NCBI GenBank assembly: GCA_942493055.1
Contig: OW818680.1
Location: 4,092,001-4,156,000, forward strand
Direction of reading: 5' to 3'
DNA from: CAIZQW01 sp942493055
GTDB taxonomy: Bacteria; Verrucomicrobiota; Kiritimatiellia; RFP12; UBA1067
Length of the DNA: 64,000 nt
Shown: piece after piece, positions 59,485-64,000 of the stretch
Numbering within the stretch: the first letter of the stretch is position 1
How the letters are laid out: each line of letters begins with the position of its first letter
The notes under the pieces: model-generated
Seen by the model: only the letters and a program-made list of their open reading frames with translations
Database searches by the model: none
What the model was told of the DNA's origin: nothing
Position numbers and translations under genes: made by a program

Positions 59485-62007
59485 ATGTTTAATGTCATGA
59501 AGTGTATCTTCTTGGGCGTGATGTTATTTTCGGCAGTGGAATCTTTTGCTTACAGCAGAGAAGGCCTGATTGCCGAATATGATTTTACGGACAACTCAGC
59601 TTTGGATACCAGTGGAAATGGAAATCATGGAATTATCCATAATGTGCAGACTACTGAAGATCGAGTTGGAAACGCAAGATCAGCCATGCTTTTTAATGGA
59701 CAGGATGCGTGGATTGAGATACCCAGCAGTGCACACTATAATTCTCTTTCCAACATAACAGTTTCATTATGGATTTGTCCCCAAAAAGGGCCGAATGGAG
59801 AGACTCGTCCTGGAACTGCTCTTATCAGCAAACAGCCATCAGGGCCTCGTTCCAGAAGCCATACACCATACAATTCTGGGCATGGGGGACTTTTTGATTT
59901 AGACCTTTGTTATCAAGATAATTCCTTGAAACTCTATTTTTGCTCTCAGTTTAGCGGCGTCGGCTCAGAGGGGCATATCGCCAATATGACCTCTTTGGAA
60001 TATTATCAATGGCAGCACATTGCTATCACTGCAAACCGATCAGAAAACCGTGTCAGATTTTATGTCAACGGCGAACTTGTAGATGATGCTATTTATTCTT
60101 TGTATATCAACATAGGACGAATCCTTTCTCAAATTAATGACGAGCCTATACGTATCGGAAAGCGTAAGGATGCTGATTTTGATCCATCCATTTACTACTT
60201 GGGGGTCATGGACGACATCAAGATTTATGATCGGGCTCTATTGGCCAGTGAAATAGAAGCATTAGCGGTTGTTGGCAACTATATTGTTACGCTCAACTCC
60301 AATGATGGTTCTGGCCGATCAAGCAATGTACTTGTCGCCTATAATCAGCCCATGCCCGAAGCACCAACACCTTTACGGACTGGGTGGAGCTTTACTGGTT
60401 ATTTTGACTCGCCGGAGGGTGGCGTCCAATATTATATGCCAACCATGGCCAGCGCTTGCAGCTGGCTAAACGCAAGCAATATGACTCTTTACGCGCACTG
60501 GACCGCGAACAGCTATACACTGAATTTGAACGCGGGAGTTGGCGCTGTCACTCCGAGTACGAAGACAGTCACCTTTGACAACGCGTACGGCGATCTGCCG
60601 ATGGCTGAGCGTCCGGATTACCTGTTCAAGGGCTGGTGGACAGGCGTAAACGGCCAAGGGACGCAGATCCTGGCATCCTCTGTGGTCGCGATCGCCGGGG
60701 ACCATACGCTCTATGCGAACTGGGAGAAGATCCCCCTGCTGTGCAAGCCGGGAGTGGAAACCCCGTTGACGACACTGGGCGGATACGAAGGCTTCTTATA
60801 CAGCGAAGGCGACTTTGATGGCACCTCCACAATTGAGGTGAGGGGCACCGTGACTATGTCGGTTTCCCGGCGCAACGAAAGTGTCAACATAACCGCAAAG
60901 ATCCGTGTGCAGGACAAATCCCTGATGTTTAAGAGCCCTGTATTGACTGCGGCCGATCCTGAGGATGTCAGCCGTGCAGTGATGACCGCGCAGGGAGGCG
61001 AGATCCTGGACCTCTCTGTCGGGCAGACCCGTTTCTGGGGCACGCTCTCCGGCGGCTCGCTGGGAGGCGAAGTACTTGTCGTAGACGGTATGCGGAATCG
61101 CTTTGCTGACCGTCAGGATGTTGAGGCGCAGGCGATACTCAATACGTTCCGCGGCTATTATACGCTCGCGCTGCCCGCATACGGCGCGCTGTCGCTGGGC
61201 GAGGCCGAGGCGGCCCCCGAGGGGACCGGCTATCTGACGATCACCGTCGGCAACCAGGGCCATGTCAACATCAGCGGCGTGCTGGCTGACGGGACGAAAT
61301 TTTCAAAGTCGAGCACCCTGATCCTCTTCGACGGGTGCGGCCCCGAGGCCTGCGTGCCGCTCTTTGTGCCGCTCTACGCGCAGAAGGGGTGGCTGAGCGG
61401 ACTGCTCTGGTTCGATCCCGTCAAGCGGACCATTGTGACCGACCGCGACCTGAGCTGGTTCCTGCGGTGGGAGAAGCCGGGATCCGGGATGGACGGCTTC
61501 AGCGAACTGCTCGAGGCCTGCGGCGGCTTCTACAGCACGCTTGAAGCCCTGTCCGGCCATTACCGCTTCAGCGCCGGGACGAATGCGGTGCCCTATTTCT
61601 ACAATGGAGGCTTCGCCAACATACAGTCCGTCTTCCCGTCAGATATAAACGTGGCTGCGGACGGCACGCGTCTGGTCATCACCAAGGGAGTCGCGCCTCT
61701 CCTGGTAAACGGAGCCTACACCTACTCGGCCTCCGAGAACAGCTCGATGGCGACGCTAACCTTCCGGGAGGCCACCGGCATCTTTAGCGGCAATTTCAAG
61801 GTGTACTATGATTACACCGCGCAGGAGAGGTTCCGCCACAGGGCAGTGACTGTGCAATACTCCGGCGTCCTCGTGATGCGGCGTTCGGAGGTCTTCGACG
61901 ACCTGCCAGCAGGCCTGGGGTTCTATCTTGTCCCGGACAACAATCCCGCCCTTGCGCCTCAGAGCCTGAAACGCTCCTATCCGATCGAACTGGATTCCAA
62001 GCGGTAA
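59485..62007 (+). CDS. Secreted LamG-InlB protein with shared C-terminus
   Basis: 840 residues from ATG at 59485, chosen because GGAG is six bases upstream; the ATG at 59479 would be only one base from it. Signal peptide, then a LamG-type lectin sandwich (LIAEYDFTDNSALDTSGNGN, about 26-270), two InlB units (TGYFDSPEGGVQYY; FKGWWTGVNGQG), and the same C-terminal block as the gene at 54878. This LamG domain is not the one duplicated there and has lower GC DNA, suggesting a different origin. It follows the previous gene by 53 bp. Confidence 0.85.
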   Translation: MFNVMKCIFLGVMLFSAVESFAYSREGLIAEYDFTDNSALDTSGNGNHGIIHNVQTTEDRVGNARSAMLFNGQDAWIEIPSSAHYNSLSNITVSLWICPQKGPNGETRPGTALISKQPSGPRSRSHTPYNSGHGGLFDLDLCYQDNSLKLYFCSQFSGVGSEGHIANMTSLEYYQWQHIAITANRSENRVRFYVNGELVDDAIYSLYINIGRILSQINDEPIRIGKRKDADFDPSIYYLGVMDDIKIYDRALLASEIEALAVVGNYIVTLNSNDGSGRSSNVLVAYNQPMPEAPTPLRTGWSFTGYFDSPEGGVQYYMPTMASACSWLNASNMTLYAHWTANSYTLNLNAGVGAVTPSTKTVTFDNAYGDLPMAERPDYLFKGWWTGVNGQGTQILASSVVAIAGDHTLYANWEKIPLLCKPGVETPLTTLGGYEGFLYSEGDFDGTSTIEVRGTVTMSVSRRNESVNITAKIRVQDKSLMFKSPVLTAADPEDVSRAVMTAQGGEILDLSVGQTRFWGTLSGGSLGGEVLVVDGMRNRFADRQDVEAQAILNTFRGYYTLALPAYGALSLGEAEAAPEGTGYLTITVGNQGHVNISGVLADGTKFSKSSTLILFDGCGPEACVPLFVPLYAQKGWLSGLLWFDPVKRTIVTDRDLSWFLRWEKPGSGMDGFSELLEACGGFYSTLEALSGHYRFSAGTNAVPYFYNGGFANIQSVFPSDINVAADGTRLVITKGVAPLLVNGAYTYSASENSSMATLTFREATGIFSGNFKVYYDYTAQERFRHRAVTVQYSGVLVMRRSEVFDDLPAGLGFYLVPDNNPALAPQSLKRSYPIELDSKR
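60537..62007 (+). repeat. Shared 3' block, copy 2
   Basis: Counterpart of 57961-59431. Confidence 0.9.
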
Positions 62008-62155
62008 AGACAGTTGAAATGACCCTGACCCTCGACAGAGGTTAAAACGATAAGTGGAGTTTTATTGCCTTGATTTCTCCGAACGGGAGATTTAAACTAA
62101 ATTCACTAAATTGAAAAATCGTCTCGATAAAACGTCAAAGAAAGCGAAGCAAGCC
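62008..62155 (+). promoter_or_regulatory. Leader of the RCC1 protein gene
   Basis: 62079-62155 repeats the leader seen at 54803-54877, including TCTCCGAACGGGAGA, which forms a hairpin with a better stem than its partner. Upstream 62008-62078 shows nothing else. Confidence 0.45.
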
Positions 62156-63721
62156 ATGAGAATAAAAGCAGTTATGATGATGGTGATGATGGGTTCCGGT
62201 TGGGTGATGGCCAATACAGCTCCTACCCCTGTGATTGAATCCTGCGCCATGCGGCCGGGAACGACGTTGATGGAGGTCACCTATCGCGTAAACGACCCGG
62301 ATGACGCACGGGTGAGCGCCTTCCCTCTGGCCTTCGTGGACGGCGTGCGGTCGTTTGCCAAAGTGCTCAGGCCCACGACCTTTGTGGATGGCACAGGAGC
62401 CAATTTAGGAACCAACGTGGCGGCCAATGTCAGCCATCAGCTTGTGTGGGATGTGGGCGCTGACTGGGATGTCGAATTGGGGAACATCAAGTTCGAGATC
62501 ATCTGTAAGGACGCACGCGGACTGCTCCCGCTCGAATGGCTCGCAATCCCTGCGACTGCGACGACCGAAGCCCTGACCATCAGCAAAAACGCACCGACGG
62601 ACGCGGAAGTGCTCAATGCCCTCTTTTTCCAGTATGCGATGCGCGATACCGGGCTGAATGTTGCTACGAATGGTCTTGTGAGGGGCTCGGCAACCAGCGG
62701 TGCCTTTAGCGGAGCTGAGCTGGTCAATGGCACAGCACTCAAGACTTATGCAGCACCCTATATCATGAAGCAGATGAACCTACAGCCTGCTGATCGTGCG
62801 GATGTCAACTTAGCTGTTGCTGCTCGTTCCGGTATTATGGGGACCAATGCATGGCACGCCCTCAGCAAGTCATACACCGGCATACCTGCTATGGTGGTGT
62901 GGGGAAACAGTGACCCGATTCTTTCAGTTCCGGCTGGCCTGATTAATGTCGTCTCCGCTGTTTCGGGTGGAAGCCATATTATTGTGCTGAAGAGTGATGG
63001 TACACTCGTGATGTGGGGGTCTAATGATTTTGGGCAGTGCAACATTCCAAGCAGTGCAACGAATGTGATTGCGGTTGCAGGAGGAAACACCCATAGTCTA
63101 GCCTTGAGGAGAGACGGGACAGTAGTGGCTTGGGGGTATAATGGTGAGGGTCGATGCAATGTGCCTGCTGGCGCGACGAATGTAGTGGCTTTTGGCTTAG
63201 GAGAAGAAACGGGACACAATTTGGTGATAAAGGGGGATGGTACGGTCGTGGCGTGGGGATACAATGGAAGTGGTCAATGCAATGTTCTTCCCGGCCTTTC
63301 AAACGTCACTGCAGTGGCTGCAGGACTTTATCACAGTTTAGCGCTCAAGAGCAATGGAACGGTAGTAGCATGGGGCTATAATGGTCACAATCAATGCAGC
63401 GTACCCGCCAGCCTGACGAATGTCACGGCGATAGCTGCTGGAAATGAACATAGTCTGGCTTTAAAGAGCAACGGTATGGTTGTTGCTTGGGGCTATAATG
63501 TTCAAGGTCAATGTAATGTCCCTGCTGGCTTGACGAATGTGGTGGCGATTGCAGCAGGAACAGAGAGCAGCATCGCTCTTAAAAGCGATGGCACAGTCGT
63601 GACGTGGGGGGGGAACAGTTATGGCCAACGCGTTATTCCCGCAGGGCTGTCAAATGTGAAGACGATTGCATCAGGGTGCTTTCATAATCTGTCAGTGAGT
63701 ACTGAACCGTCAGCGGATTAA
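62156..63721 (+). CDS. Secreted seven-repeat RCC1-like protein
   Basis: 521 residues from ATG at 62156. Signal peptide ends near VMANTA. Residues 22-240 form an unrecognised N-terminal region (MEVTYRVNDPDDARVSAF, then SHQLVWDVGADWDVELGNIK), a beta-type domain found in PVC-bacterial secreted proteins. Residues 255-510 carry seven RCC1-like repeats (VVAWGYNGEGRCNVPAGATN), a complete seven-bladed propeller. The first 20 residues and leader are homologous to the 54878 gene, though the rest differs until the propeller. Confidence 0.82.
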   Translation: MRIKAVMMMVMMGSGWVMANTAPTPVIESCAMRPGTTLMEVTYRVNDPDDARVSAFPLAFVDGVRSFAKVLRPTTFVDGTGANLGTNVAANVSHQLVWDVGADWDVELGNIKFEIICKDARGLLPLEWLAIPATATTEALTISKNAPTDAEVLNALFFQYAMRDTGLNVATNGLVRGSATSGAFSGAELVNGTALKTYAAPYIMKQMNLQPADRADVNLAVAARSGIMGTNAWHALSKSYTGIPAMVVWGNSDPILSVPAGLINVVSAVSGGSHIIVLKSDGTLVMWGSNDFGQCNIPSSATNVIAVAGGNTHSLALRRDGTVVAWGYNGEGRCNVPAGATNVVAFGLGEETGHNLVIKGDGTVVAWGYNGSGQCNVLPGLSNVTAVAAGLYHSLALKSNGTVVAWGYNGHNQCSVPASLTNVTAIAAGNEHSLALKSNGMVVAWGYNVQGQCNVPAGLTNVVAIAAGTESSIALKSDGTVVTWGGNSYGQRVIPAGLSNVKTIASGCFHNLSVSTEPSAD

Positions 63722-63734
63722 GCAGATAAACATC

Positions 63735-64000
63735 ATGTTTGATCAAACATCTATTTGTGAAGCATGGGGATTGCGCTGGCTCACGACATCTTGCGAGGTG
63801 TCGCAATCTTGTGCGATCAGGCGACCGCCAGAACGGTGTGCGTCTCTTCGAGGGTATCGCTCCTCTTCGATCATTCGAAAAGGCTTCGGTTTGGCTCTGG
63901 CACTGGCGAACTTGAATCTCTTTGCAATTCAAGTGCAGCATGTGCAGAGGTCAGTCAATGATGCGGACGGGACACAGATCGGGGCGGTCTCCACGAATGC
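63735..64000 (+). CDS. Possible partial gene running off the window end
   Basis: Open on the plus strand from ATG at 63735 to the window edge (88 codons). A hydrophobic stretch (GFGLALALANLNLFAIQV) then NDADGTQIGAVSTN looks like a signal peptide and mature N-terminus of another secreted protein, so the true start may lie nearer 63850. The part before (CAIRRPPERCASLRGYRSSS) also resembles the end of a SUMF1-type domain, so a decayed fusion is possible. No clear RBS was seen. Confidence 0.35.
   Translation, partial: MFDQTSICEAWGLRWLTTSCEVSQSCAIRRPPERCASLRGYRSSSIIRKGFGLALALANLNLFAIQVQHVQRSVNDADGTQIGAVSTN

Noticed and set aside
63633..63941. Short frames on both strands at the window end (102 codons minus, 65 codons plus)
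   Set aside because: No RBS or domain; the minus-strand one overlaps the end of the RCC1 gene. The different plus frame at 63735 is reported instead at low confidence.

Overview
The window is a bacterial chromosome segment of moderate GC with no rRNA, tRNA or CRISPR. The gene style points to the PVC superphylum, most likely Kiritimatiellota or a near relative. The signs are sigma-54-linked type IV pili, many prepilins, secreted InlB/LamG/RCC1 proteins, a GxxExxY protein, and short mobile-looking repeats between genes. This placement is an inference from gene content; no phylogenetic marker is present.

Region 1 (1-16.7 kb, all minus strand) makes and handles surface sugars. Genes at 12.2-8.5 kb encode RfbF, RfbG and RfbH, which give a CDP-3,6-dideoxy-4-keto sugar. 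A second run (8.2-0 kb) encodes a NeuB-cupin fusion, a HAD protein, an acetolactate-synthase-like ThDP enzyme, an NAD-dependent epimerase/reductase, a GDPMH-like Nudix protein, a C-methyltransferase and a cobalamin-binding radical SAM protein. The ThDP enzyme next to RfbFGH suggests a two-carbon-branched sugar of the yersiniose type. Two large membrane proteins (YfhO-like and GT-C-like) begin the region. A 0.47 kb cassette with 33-bp terminal inverted repeats and one GxxExxY gene sits exactly between rfbG and rfbH.

Region 2 (16.8-49.8 kb) is a nearly complete type IV pilus system with its regulators: a membrane Ser/Thr kinase, a PilS-like hybrid histidine kinase, PilB, PilC, an NtrC-family activator, the major pilin, a minus-strand minor-pilin operon (bounded by two proteins that carry only a histidine-kinase dimerisation-like helix pair), pilMNOPQ, a 1422-residue secreted protein, PilT, a trypsin-like protease and a second minor-pilin operon. 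I find -24/-12 (sigma-54) promoter matches just upstream of the kinase, pilB, pilin, pilM, the minor-pilin operon and also the two sugar operons. This suggests one sigma-54 programme for pili and surface polysaccharide, with the NtrC-type protein at 24808 as the candidate activator.

Region 3 (49.8-64 kb) holds GtrA and YfhO-like membrane proteins and four secreted proteins. Three of these are chimeras built from LamG-like domains, seven-repeat RCC1 propellers, InlB repeats and a shared C-terminal block. Internal duplications of 586 bp (about 99% identical) and an exactly identical 669-bp block between neighbouring genes show very recent shuffling or gene conversion. Intergenic DNA carries several repeat families, including a pair of GC-rich units shaped like three-way junctions.
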